A program made the position numbers and the translations under genes. The notes under the pieces are model-generated. The model did no database searches, was not told where the DNA came from, and worked only from the letters and a program-made list of their open reading frames with translations. Positions 30,201 through 39,081 of a DNA stretch of 64,000 bases are shown here, one piece after another. Location: assembly GCA_903813345.2 (NCBI GenBank), contig CAIIXF020000001.1, forward strand, positions 7,445,098 to 7,509,097. The letters run 5' to 3'. The number at the start of each line of letters is the position of its first letter. Within the stretch, counting starts at the first letter, position 1. Origin of the DNA: Owenia fusiformis (lineage: Eukaryota; Annelida; Polychaeta; Sabellida; Oweniidae).

Positions 30201-32789
30201 GATGGCCTATTTTCAGATATTTGGGGCTAGAAATGCCAATTATTGCACTCAAATAGTTGGTTAACAATTTTTAGTTGCTCTTATGTCAGTAAACTATCAT
30301 AATATTACTCATTTAGTTGACAAGAGCATTTCATTTTGAAATTAAAAAATATTTACAATCCCATACTCAAATTTGGAGGGGTACCTAGAATGTGACATTT
30401 CATATTTGTCCACTGCATATATTTTTCTATATTTTTGATATGTTTTTCAACTGGTATCAATATACAATATAAGCCTAATTTAAAAACTGTTGCAATTTTT
30501 GGGATGTTAAACTTCCATTTGCCTAGCCTAATTGGTCAATCGACCATTTATGTTACGCCTTTTGAACATCCATTATCAATTCGCTCACCTTACCACACGT
30601 TCTAAATCTTAATTTCGATCAGCCAGTCAACACACCACATACAAACGTCTTCACTTTATACAAAACCGTCAAGTTAAAGTTATTCACACTGTTAGACGAT
30701 TTTCACCCACCTTCTCCCGTTTATCTTATTCATTTTCCTTATTTTGAAAAATAAAACATGTTTTACTATTCCGAAACGGCATACGACTTCATGATATTAC
30801 AGGCCAGTCCAAAAAAGGATGCCTTCTTGTCCACACATGCCTGCCTGAAACACAGGTGCATGTTACTTACTTCACATGCCTGCCTGAAACACTGGTGCAT
30901 GTTACAAACTTTACATGCCTGCCTGAAACACTGGTGCATGCTACAAACTTCACATGCCTGCCTGAAACACTGGTGCATGTAATAAATCGGTGGCAGGGGC
31001 TGTCGAGTTGCGTCAATGGGTTTTATTAAAACGCAGCGTCTTAGACTGACCATCGTAACCCCGGGGATCGCGATGTCTACACTCACACCCCTCCCGGCGA
31101 TGACCAGTCTAACAGACAAGCTTATGCCATCTAACCAACCGCACACGCCTTGTTTTGTTATCTTATTGGGAGAGGGGCCTAGGACATTAATATGCAAATT
31201 AACCAATTTGCATAATTTCTACAGAATTCTATCTGGGGTACAGTCAGCTTTTATTTGACAGAAATCAAAACACAACTGATCAATACCAAATAAATAAAAA
31301 AAATAAATAAAAGTTACATAAAATTATTAGAAATTATAAGCAGACTATGTAGGGGATATGAAAGCCTGACATAGTCAGCTTTCCAATGATGCCAAGTTCG
31401 TCCATACACGTATCTGCATTGTACATGTGTTATAGAATTAGAGAATTAGATAAAAGATGATGTGTATGTCTTGTATTCTCATCAAATATACAAGAACAAT
31501 CTCATTAGACAGACAGGTCAGTAACAAGCAAAGGTAATGGCTGCAACCTTTACATCAAAGATGGCGGATGGCATTAAGTGTTGATTTCGATACTTTTTAG
31601 TTTTCATCGAATTAAACTATGTTATAGTTGATGTAATTGTCTGATATTTGAACTATACGAGTACATATTTGAACGATACGAGTACATGTATCAGGCATAT
31701 ATGCATGGAAACTCTGGAGCATGATCATTTGTTCATATACCCAGGCCTGTCAACTTGGGAACACCTAACATGAGTGACTTGGAAATGTTGAACACCTCCC
31801 CTCAAAATGTGGACACCTTGGTCCAAATCTGAACACCTTGATCCAAATTTTGAACACCTTGGTTTAAATTTTATTACATCTTGCCAAATTTTGAACACCT
31901 CAAATTTTTCGCTACGCTCGCTTTCAAATATCCATCAACGGGGGGGGGGGGGGGGGGGGGGGGGGTAGGTACGAAAAATTTCAAATGGAATGCGTGACAT
32001 ATACGTAATTCGCGTGAAAAGTCCGAACGAAATGCGTATGTTTTTTTTCCGGCGTTCGTATTTTTGCTTGTGTATAATCTTTTTTAGAAATTTTTCTACA
32101 GAAATATTTTTGCTTGACAATTACCAGGTAAAATGCGTATTTGCGTGACATTTTCTGTCACGCAAAAACAACTGGCGTGACTTCAAATTCTTCAGCAAAT
32201 GCGTGACTAATACGCAAATTGCGGGACAGTTGACAGGCCTGTATACCATATGTAGGCACCACCGTTTAACAATATCTTCCACTGCTGAGGGAAGGTAACT
32301 GGAACTTTGGGTTACAGATCATAACTGACATACGATGATGCAGTAACGTTACGAGAGTTTATAATGAAAAGCTAATATATCCAGTTTCTGCGTATTGAAA
32401 ACTAACATGACTGTTACCTCATCATAAAAGTTAGCATATCAACGGTATCATACATTTCCCTAGCGGAAGAAAATATCGTTGAACTGCCCTCCCTTGTTAG
32501 CTGAGTATGGAATCTGGATCTGCCAGTGTTAGATGCGAAGGTTATGCCTATTACCTTTGCTTGATACTGACAAGTGTATTAGTGTTATGATCCAACGAAG
32601 CAATGCACCAAACTTACTGAAGAAGTGAATGCATCAAACATATCGATACAATAAACATAAAACAGATGACGGATGATAAGTCTATAAATTAGTCCGGGCA
32701 AATATGCAACGACAGTACTTACGATCAGACCCTGGAGTCCCTCTACCATTCTGATTGCCCATTCTAGTTGCACTGTAACAACGACTGTT
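2474..32789 (-). CDS. FBXL7: FBXL7 orthologue, F-box/LRR protein (whole gene span)
   Basis: Substrate-recognition subunit of an SCF (SKP1-cullin-F-box) ubiquitin ligase. Exons read by eye: 32723-32789 (ATG at 32762), 28244-28285, possibly 28131-28160, 24199-24336, alternative start exon 11351-11429, then 3565-4461 and 2474-3204 (stop at 2474-2476). All junctions after the start exons are phase 1, so either 5' end joins the 3565-4461 exon in frame. The short form is 568 aa. The long form is 615 aa, or 625 aa with the 30-nt exon; vertebrate FBXL7 is about 490 aa. In the short form the F-box is near residues 192-238 (QFDRLPDD...RRWYNLAWEPSLW), after a basic KKKRSRHS stretch. Leucine-rich repeats run to the C-terminus, which ends IIEHTNPGFY, nearly the vertebrate FBXL7 end. 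Family knowledge: vertebrate FBXL7 targets mitotic and survival proteins, and Drosophila Fbxl7 acts in Fat/Dachs polarity. The role here is inferred from orthology. Confidence 0.88.
3565..4461 (-). CDS. FBXL7: FBXL7 exon with F-box and first LRRs
   Basis: An 897-nt exon bounded by TTTTCAG (acceptor) and GTAAGT (donor). Its first half is a polar, Ser/His/Tyr-rich low-complexity region with a PPSYPP motif and a charged KHRRERDRAER stretch. A basic KKKRSRHS patch follows, then the F-box (RLPDDVIVKIF, RRWYNLAWEPSLW) and the first LRRs (LNGCDKLTDKGL, LELQGCTTIS). The reading frame is open well upstream of position 4081, so the protein does not begin there. The first two bases (AT) join a G left by either upstream exon to give Asp. 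Confidence 0.92.
4462..11350 (-). other. FBXL7 intron between short-form start exon and F-box exon
   Basis: 6.9 kb of AT-rich intron. Frames at 6902-7282, 8515-8724 and others show no family features. The stretch at 4556-4690 is unusually CpG-rich (repeated TTTCGACG/GGCGCC-type motifs) and may be an old element. Confidence 0.65.
11351..11456 (-). CDS. FBXL7: FBXL7 alternative first coding exon (short isoform)
   Basis: From the ATG at 11429 the exon reads MSQGSSSKQSSSLTDWDNVI and so on for 26 codons plus one base, then a clean GTAAGG donor. Phase 1 matches the exon at 3565-4461. A second in-frame ATG at 11456 would add nine residues (MLKWRQRNK); an in-frame TAA lies just before it, and no good acceptor is seen, so this looks like a true 5' end. 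Further upstream, ATGGATAGGATATAA is a possible five-codon upstream ORF including the stop. I favour a separate promoter here, giving a product without the MG-type N-terminus. Transcript data are not available. Confidence 0.7.
17601..17722. repeat. AGTCTTG...CAAGACT element, copy 2
   Basis: Begins AGTCTTGCTTCAAGACC and ends AGTCTTGAATCAAGACT, with the C-run after the left end and the G-run before the right end as in the other copies. It is non-coding, inside an FBXL7 intron. Confidence 0.65.
19400..21001 (+). mobile_element. Dead Tc1/mariner element with intact terminal repeats
   Basis: A 1.6-kb unit with matching terminal inverted repeats of about 27 bp (CACTGTTGCTCATAAATATG at the left, its complement at the right), flanked by TA on both sides. 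This is the standard Tc1/mariner target duplication and size. Inside, 19730-20570 encodes broken pieces of a Tc1 transposase on the plus strand: a helix-turn-helix-like piece (GVSGTVSKILQWYQRHW) and a late piece resembling the region around the second catalytic Asp and the DLGxRVR end (NVDQLPW, MWDDLGNE). Several stops and frame changes make it inactive. It sits in an FBXL7 intron. Confidence 0.85.
19727..20570 (+). pseudogene. Degenerate Tc1-like transposase
   Basis: Frame fragments at 19729-19962 and 20312-20575 with recognisable Tc1 transposase similarity are separated by stops and frameshifts. The catalytic triad cannot be read in one frame. This is the relic coding part of the element bounded by 19400 and 21001. 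Confidence 0.75.
22539..22730. repeat. Inverted-repeat element of the TAAAACCTG-type family
   Basis: The left end CAGTAAGGTAAAACTGGTGT with CTAATCTGAAC is mirrored by ATTCAGATTAGACATGTTTTACTG at the right. Related one-end fragments (GTAAAACCTGTATA, GTTAAACCTGTGTAT) occur at about 43733 and 50547. Confidence 0.45.
24199..24336 (-). CDS. FBXL7: Probable FBXL7 upstream exon, Ser-rich N-terminal region
   Basis: A 138-nt exon with a strong acceptor (CTATTGTTACAG) and donor (GTAAGACA). It is open in a single sensible frame and encodes a Ser/Thr/Met/Gly-rich stretch containing SSFSGSFTSS, SSNDFTMTPM and GNSRSGSR. Both ends are phase 1, so it joins the FBXL7 exon at 3565-4461 without a frame break. 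Vertebrate FBXL7 also has a Ser-rich disordered N-terminal region before the F-box. Assignment to FBXL7 is inferred from strand, phase, composition and the MG start exon further upstream. It could instead belong to an unrelated minus-strand gene. Confidence 0.6.
25571..25771. mobile_element. CCCGTAGCCAGG inverted-repeat element, copy 1
   Basis: A 201-bp unit with perfect 12-bp terminal inverted repeats CCCGTAGCCAGG and CCTGGCTACGGG, flanked by CATG on each side. Two more copies occur at 42597-42750 and 55557-55678. It is non-coding; the long frame through it is chance. Confidence 0.75.
25936..26100 (+). repeat. Interspersed repeat, plus-strand copy
   Basis: The stretch with AAACATCCCAAAAATTGCAA, GAAAAACATATCAAAAATAT and GGACAAATATGAAATTTCA is matched in reverse complement at about 30376-30530. 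The match appears to continue, weaker, through 26300-26830 against 29990-30200. Confidence 0.75.
26299..26665 (+). repeat. Tandem duplication of a ~183-bp unit
   Basis: Two consecutive units (26299-26481, 26482-26665) share ATTTTAGGATCAG, AAAAAATCATGGTGTTACAT, TTTGGTGAGTATCA and TTTTGCCCCGCC followed by GGGGAGACTATAGTTTTGA. Confidence 0.85.
27593..28025. repeat. Foldback element, two arms of about 200 bp
   Basis: The left arm (about 27593-27787) and right arm (about 27808-28025) are diverged reverse complements with a small spacer. Conserved blocks include ACAAAATGTC, TGTATCAGTATCA, AATGTACAT, TTTAATTCCTCACTT and AGTTACATAAA. Transcribed as RNA it would form a long imperfect hairpin. It lies in an FBXL7 intron. 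Confidence 0.85.
28131..28160 (-). CDS. FBXL7: Possible 30-nt FBXL7 microexon
   Basis: A 30-nt phase 1-1 segment encoding YFPSTPGSE plus split glycine codons. It would fit between the exons at 28244-28285 and 24199-24336. The donor (GTACGC) is weak and the acceptor lacks a good pyrimidine tract. It is offered only because the frame and the composition fit; the flanking exons also join in frame without it. Confidence 0.3.
28244..28285 (-). CDS. FBXL7: Probable 42-nt FBXL7 N-terminal exon
   Basis: A short phase 1-1 exon between CTACTATACCAG and GTAACTAC. It encodes MLSDPNEPSGGES with split codons at each end (Pro, Gly). Joined to the 32.7-kb start exon it continues the frame after MGNQNGRGTPGSD. 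It sits about 220 bp upstream, in transcript direction, of the large foldback element at 27.6-28.0 kb. Confidence 0.5.
29097..29652. mobile_element. MITE-like foldback element with ~165-bp terminal inverted repeats
   Basis: Both ends read inward as GTGAGC(T/C)AAAAAAGGTAACCC, AATAACCCAGTC, TCATATTTTGCA and GTCACGATTTTATGGCCATT. TTAATA lies directly outside each end (29091-29096 and 29653-29658), a candidate target-site duplication. The core of about 220 bp has no coding sequence. Confidence 0.8.
30376..30530 (-). repeat. Interspersed repeat, inverted copy
   Basis: Reverse complement partner of 25936-26100, 4.4 kb away, including TGAAATTTCATATTTGTCC-like and TTGCAATTTTTGGGATGTT blocks. Family unknown. 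Confidence 0.75.
30833..30980. repeat. 39-bp minisatellite, 3.7 copies
   Basis: A unit of 39 bp (13 codons) containing GCCTGCCTGAAACACTGGTG. The length is a multiple of three, so frames stay open through it on both strands (30758-30982 plus, 30766-31206 minus). I see no evidence of real coding: no homology and no exon context. Confidence 0.9.
31742..32241. mobile_element. Short inverted-repeat element containing poly-G tract
   Basis: Bounded by CAGGCCTGTCAACT on the left and its complement on the right. It contains repeated GAACACCT units (31758-31900), a run of 26 G (31940-31965) and several GCGTGAC/GTCACGC motifs. There is no coding capacity, so it is probably a non-autonomous DNA transposon. 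It lies in the first FBXL7 intron. Confidence 0.6.
32723..32789 (-). CDS. FBXL7: Probable FBXL7 long-isoform start exon
   Basis: On the minus strand an exon ends with a strong GTAAGTAC donor at 32722. The ATG at 32762 begins MGNQNGRGTPGSD and leaves one base (phase 1). The MGxxNG start is close to the vertebrate FBXL7 start (MGANNGK), which is the main reason for assigning this exon. Gly2 makes N-myristoylation possible but unproven. A good acceptor (TTTGCAG) at its 5' side suggests a further untranslated exon. RSU1 starts 0.6 kb away on the other strand. Confidence 0.6.
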
Positions 32790-33376
32790 CTGCAAATTGA
32801 AATTGGTCCAGTTTTTTGGCTTTTTAGCTAGGAAAATCAAATCAATTGATTTCTTCCATAAAATCACGAATTTATCCAAATGTCTCTAAATGACTTCATA
32901 CTTGTTTTTTTCTCTATAAATATTTCATATATAGAGTCATAAGAGCCAAAATAATCGCTAAATTGGGACAATATCGCCTGCGACTATCGTCCTCAACAAC
33001 CAATGGAGCACCTGTCAACATACTAATGATCAGTCCTTTCGTTTGCACTGTACTGCCATCTTTCAGTAGGCAGGTGAAAAGAGAAAATAGTTCTAAATAT
33101 CCATCCGCCCGATTTCTGATCTGTATAGTGTATACTTTTACGATATGCTTCGTGTATTTCTCAATTTATCACAAAAACAAAGATCCCTGAGGGTATGATC
33201 AAATACCTTGTCAAATGAAGGCCTGACTGCTCATTTGAAAAAATACGATAGTTATGTTTTCTTCGCGGATAGATATTTGGATGCTCTGGGTCACTTCCGC
33301 TCAAAAATTATTTACAAATTTGTCTCCGCAAAAGTCCAGATATATCCTAACTGAGTGGTCAAATTGCTTCAAAACG
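32790..33376. promoter_or_regulatory. Putative shared FBXL7/RSU1 intergenic promoter region
   Basis: About 590 bp separates the RSU1 start codon from the first mapped exon of the long FBXL7 form on the opposite strand. It contains the RSU1 5'UTR and possibly an untranslated FBXL7 exon. I see no convincing TATA box and no marked CpG island. The label rests on position only. Confidence 0.35.
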
Positions 33377-36300
33377 ATGTCTAAATTAAAAAAATACTTG
33401 GAAGAAGTCAAGTCGCAAAATGGGACAGAACTCGATCTCGTTGATAAAGGCATAGTTAACCTTTTAGAATCACCAGCAATTTGTGAGTAGATCTCAAATT
33501 TTTTATTCTGGGAATCAGTTCATAGGGTTAAAATAACGAAATGATGTGATGTAACCACGTATCTGCTTTCCAGTATGTTCTATGCTATCCATTTGACTCT
33601 GTTAATTGTGAAACTCGGCTAAACACGACACCAACGGCAGTATTCTGAGGTTATAAAATTTAGATCGAAAATTTCCTATTTGTAGCACCTTGAAGATTTC
33701 TGGAATTGAACAAAGTAGCGAACGTTGCGATCTTTCAACTTTAGTTCGTTCTTTCTCACCACTTTATGTGAAGCGTTTCAATTTCCTTATTTCAATGCAT
33801 CATTTCAGAACTGAAAGCCCATGATAAAATCAATAAGTTTCCTAGCGTAATATCTTGTATAAAGTTGATTTTTAATAGTCAGTAGCTTCAGGGGCCCTTC
33901 CTACAATATGTGACATCGCTATCTTGGAAAAATTTTCTTTTATATTCAGCAGCAGATGTCCGAAAACCATTTTCTAATAAATTACTATCTTTCTTTGAAG
34001 ACATGGTTGAGTGACACGCCACAAGTCACGTGATATCATCTAGTAACTAGACACGTGATCAGATATGTGACTGGCAAAATGGACAATATATATCTAAATT
34101 TCAAAGAATTCGGCTAAGATCAATATAGATATGTTGTTGCCTTCATTGTCATGTTTGACTGAGTTCCACAATTCGCATAGTCCGATGGATAGCATAGAAC
34201 ATACTGGGTAATAAACATGAGACCTTCAAATGAGCAATGCCATGCTTCCCTTTTTGTGGTAATATTTCAAAAAGTATTAGATAAATGTATATGTTTCAGT
34301 GTTATTTTGAATAAAAATCAATTTTCAATATGATCATGGGCTTCCAATACTCCTATCCACAATAAAAGTTCAGGTGGTAATTTACATAAATATCTCCCAT
34401 GATGCATCGCTTTGGAAGGGAGAAATTTTCATCAACCCGCCGAACAAGTCGAATACTCTGAACGTTTCTCAGCTCCTGATCTTCCATCAGCCTTCAACCA
34501 TAGTTATATGATCCAATCTATTCAATAATCAGAAAGATAATCGGAGATTCAAAGTAACATTATTTATATTTTACAATCTTTGATTTCGTCTGAGCTTACT
34601 TCCTGCAAAAGCTATGTGGATTTTGATATAATAGCTTTCCCACGGCACACTTGGACATCTTAATAAAAGTGACCTTTAAAACATGAATAATAATGAGATC
34701 CACTTTTGGTCTCTAACTGTGTCTTACATCAGTATCATCTATCCGTGCAAGTATTGGGGCGCTGAAATACTTCTTTTTCGATCAAGACTTCTAATTGTTT
34801 ATTGAGTGAATGTTTTTTTCAAAACATTTCCAATAGATGCAATTGAAGGCAAAGCTTATGTATGAAATATTGGTAGTTGCCTAATGCCTACCCTTCTCGT
34901 TGAAAGCCCATTGTTAAACCCTTCCAGCTACGGCCCACAAAATAACACATATTGATAAATAGAAGTTCAATAATACAATACAATAAACTATGATTTTACT
35001 TTCAGTTTCAATGAGACAGATAACCAGAATCACATTAACACACAATAAGATAACTGGTAAGTCATTTAGCAGAATACGTTTTCAAATGAAGTTGCCTCAG
35101 TTTAATGGTCGAAAATCAAATAAATTGATTTCTCTGAAGAAATGAATAAAGTGTTTGAAAAGATATTATATAAACCAGAAAGATGAACTTACATAGAACT
35201 ATCATATCATGACTCGTTAATACATAACTTACTTCTGATGCAGAAACTATTCTATAGTAGTCATTGATATCTATGTTGTAATCCCGGGGGCGGGGGAGGG
35301 GGTACTCCCATATATTGGTCATATGGGGACGTGCCGCTAAAGTGGGTCACTTGTAATTCAGCTTACCTGTGTTTTCAGTGCTTCCTCCGGCAATTGCAGA
35401 TCTTCAAAATTTAGAGACATTGAACCTCTTCAATAATCACCTAGAGGTAAGTTTGTGGGGAATAATCATAATTGATCAAACAACTATTCATCAAAAATAT
35501 GGTATCATTTTTTCAACTTATTTTTCTGCTTACATTCAAATTTTAAGGTAGTGCTATTCATGTATATGACTCAGTATAGTGATATTTAAAAGACTAAATG
35601 CAATTACATTCAATCATATGTTTATGTTGGTAAACGATATATAGTCTATACACTGTATATAAATGCAGAAAGAATTATAGCATTTGAACCATATTGGCAG
35701 TTATGTCATTTTGAATAAAATATTTACGCAACTGATTAGGTATTAGTATTTTCTGATGTGAATGTTTCATCTCAATTTCTTTATCCACAAGATGACATTT
35801 AGTTTGTCATGCCCTTAACATTTCAGGAGTTGCCCACAGCAATAGCTGCAATGTCCAAGTTGAAGATCCTTAACATTGGGTATGTCTTTCGGTTTTATTT
35901 CACATGTGCCATGCAGTACATCCTCAACCTGATGAAGACATATTTGGATGAAATAATGAACAGGATTAAATAAAAGACCTGAGGTGTCACAGCCATGAAC
36001 ATATGTTAGATTAATTTTTGTTATAACATAAAAGAAATAGAATTATTGTAACTGACAGGTTCACCAGATTTATGTGTAGTAGTTCAATTTAAATGAGATG
36101 CGGTTGCGAATACGTTTTAGATATAATCTGTTGTGCGAAAACCTCTCTAATGTAAAGTTGAAAGGAAGTGCAATACCTAGTGTATAGAATCAAAATTGAT
36201 TTCTGTTCTATGTATTTATCTCAATCCATCAGGCTTTTTCAGAAGTGTAATTCTAAAAATGATAAATAAAAAATTTTGATTCAAGAATGATGAATATATT

Positions 36301-38293
36301 TGCAATTGCATTCAGTAGAATTTTTGTTGTAGTATGAACAGAATGAACACCTTACCTCGTGGATTTGGTGCCATTCCCAATTTAGAGGTGCTAGACTTAA
36401 CTTACAACAATCTCAATGAGAATTCACTACCAGGGAACTTCTTCTGTCTAGGTAGGTAACTTTTCTGCATTACTGACACTCTGTATGGATCATCAAGCAT
36501 TGTAGGATAAGGGTTTACTTGTAATCCATGATAATTAGAATGATCATGTTTTGGGGTATTGTCAGAATGGTAATTTGCATATTTTACTGACAGATGAAAG
36601 CTAATAAACAAAGTGTCAATATGATGCTATACAATGACAAAATCATAGACTAATCCAGGGTTCAAGGAATTGTATGATTGAAAAAAATTCAGGTGATATT
36701 CACTGCCCATGCTTATCGAATATTGTCTGGAGTAGGGATTCTGCGGTTAACATTGGTAATTTGATTTTTTCTCCTTCTCTGGCCCAGCACAGTACCATCT
36801 ATTGTTTGTTAAATTAATTGAGGTTTATTCTCGATAGGGTAAATCTAATCTATCAGGAAACATTTCCAAGATTGGTTAGAAACAGAATCTCTAGAGATGG
36901 CGGAGTGATTTTTGGTACTATTTAGAGCAAAATGATTTTCTGAAACAGGTAGCTTTTGGTGGTAGCTCAGGTTCATTTATCTCAAATTCATGTGGTCACA
37001 GTATCATTATCTTGACATGACAAGCTAAATAAGACTATATCATCCAATATAGTTTTTCTTTCAGTGTAAATGTCGATCCTGACATTATTCAATTGTACAA
37101 CTGAAAATATATAAATGAATGTGTTTTATACTATTTATGCATATACTCTTGATTGATTTATGATACCTATTCATTTATAAACCACTCGCATAATTTATTT
37201 CCATTTACAGAAACCCTACGTGCACTTTATATGGGAGACAATGACTTTGAAACAATCCCAAAAGAAATAAAGAATCTAAAGAATCTCCAAATCGTAAGTA
37301 TCCAGTGTGTTCAGTTTTTGCACATCTAAAGCCATGTAAATCTTATTGACAACAATTATTTCAATAATAATGGATAATAACCCTGTTGGAAAAACTATTT
37401 TTCACAAAATTGTAATCTTTAGACACCCATATTTATTGCAGTATTTGAATTTCCTTTATCAGTTTTGAATCACAGATGAACCACATTTGGTTTTTTGAGA
37501 ACATCTGAACTGAAATCCTGGAATAAGTTTGAATGTTTGGTTACAGTTGGTGCTGAGAGAGAATGATCTTATTTCCCTTCCTAAGGAGATAGGTGAACTT
37601 GCACGCTTAAGAGAACTGCATATTCAAGGAAACAGGTTAACAGTCCTTCCACCAGACCTAGGTATGCATTAGTATTATGTCTTTTGTTGCTATTACGCTG
37701 AGGCATTAATATGTGTATATTGGTAGACCAGTTCACTACATAGGTTTCATTATCCTATGCATTCACTCTAAAAACGAAATTGACTCACCATACTAAATTA
37801 TGTAAACTAGAACAGCATCAGGATAGACAGCCCTGACATACGTTTCCTTTAAAAACAAAAAACTTGATAATTTGACTTTCAATATGGTTGGTTATGTTGC
37901 AGGCATTCTAGATCTAGTGGGTATGAAGCAGGTGTTCAAGGGAGAGAACAACCCCTGGGTTCCACCAATAGCAGACCAGTTTCAAGTGGGTGTGTCGCAT
38001 GTGTTTGACTACATTAGATCAGATACATATAAATAGTGAGTATGGTTTATGTCTAAAAGAGTACTAAACAGTATATAGTAATATAGCAGAGTTATTAATT
38101 TTTATTTTATTTCCAACGTGAAATCACTGAAATCACCTCAAGTTATTATAATCATATTTTTTTAAAAAGTAATACAAAAAATGTATGATATTTTTCCAGT
38201 TTGTATGGGCGTCATATACAAGCGCGTGCTGATCCACCACCTAAAACCAATGACAAGTCAAAAAAGATATCTAGGTTGCACAAGAAACATTAG
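33377..38293 (+). CDS. RSU1: RSU1 orthologue, Ras suppressor protein 1 (complete)
   Basis: Nine exons with consensus splice sites and continuous phase: 33377-33482, 35006-35056, 35379-35446, 35827-35879, 36333-36451, 37211-37293, 37547-37661, 37903-38035, 38200-38293 (TAG). The product is 273 aa; human RSU1 is 277. Residues about 40-200 are a run of LRRs (ITLTHNKIT, LETLNLFNNHLEELP, LEVLDLTYNNLNENSLPGNFF, LHIQGNRLTVLPPDL). A conserved C-terminal cap follows (ENNPWVPPIADQFQVGVSHV, YLYGRH) and a basic KSKKISRLHKKH tail. Family knowledge: RSU1 binds PINCH/LIMS1 in the ILK-PINCH-parvin complex at integrin adhesions and restrains Ras/JNK signalling. The ATG at 33377 is chosen because MSKLKKYLEE aligns with the known start; an upstream in-frame ATG at 33254 is probably untranslated leader. 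Confidence 0.96.
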
Positions 38294-38627
38294 ACACAAC
38301 ATCAGAAACACGTACACTTCACCCATCTTCATATGATATTTGAGTGAGACTCCTCTGCCTCTCCAGTGTTGAAGTCTCCTAGCAGTGTTTGAGGAAGGGG
38401 GCAGATAGGGGCTTGATGCGAGACTTCATTATTGCTTCCATATTTATTCATTTAGTTCTTGTATATCATCTTATTTCATCAAGGGAAAGGCATATGTGGC
38501 TTTAAACGGGTATTGAAACATGTCATTTATTCAAGCGAGACAATTAGACCAATTATACATGTAACTTAATATCTGACCATAATACTTATGTACATGTACA
38601 TAATTACATCAGACAGTACAGAGTATA

Positions 38628-39081
38628 AGGAGAGTCATCAAAAATTCAATGTCGGATAGAAAACTAAATAAATCTAGTAAGGGGGAGGGGGTTCAAACCC
38701 ATTTCAGTTTGCTATCCGACAAATTTCAACATTTAAAATTTTTGGCAATTTTGACTTGGAATGGTTTAAAAATAAAGATTTTACCTGATGCTTTCTTCGG
38801 CAAGATCATTCCAATGGAATCTATTCTATCAATAGTTGTTAAAAGCTGCAAATTACGATAGGAATAAACAAAAACTAGATCGTGTTTAGCAATAAATTTT
38901 CAAATTCTCAAACTTGAAGTCAGCGATCAACTTTCATTGTAATGATAAATGTAAATAAATCAGAAATTCTCAAACTGGAGGTCAGCGATCAAATTTCATG
39001 GTATTTAGTTTTGGGGGGAGGGGGGTCAGAGTCAAAACTAGATTTATTTAGTTTCCGACATTGAACTTTTGATGCCTCCCC
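38628..39081. mobile_element. MITE-like element with ~45-bp inverted ends
   Basis: The ends read inward as GGAG(A/G)(G/C)ATCAAAA, TTCAATGTCGGA, AACTAAATAAATCTAG. G-rich runs (GGGGGAGGGGG) sit just inside each end, and a ~64-bp direct repeat (TTCTCAAACT, GTCAGCGATCAA) lies inside. It is downstream of RSU1 and non-coding. Confidence 0.75.

Noticed and set aside
33254-33376. In-frame extension upstream of the RSU1 start
   Set aside because: RSU1 homology begins exactly at the ATG at 33377; the extension resembles leader sequence.
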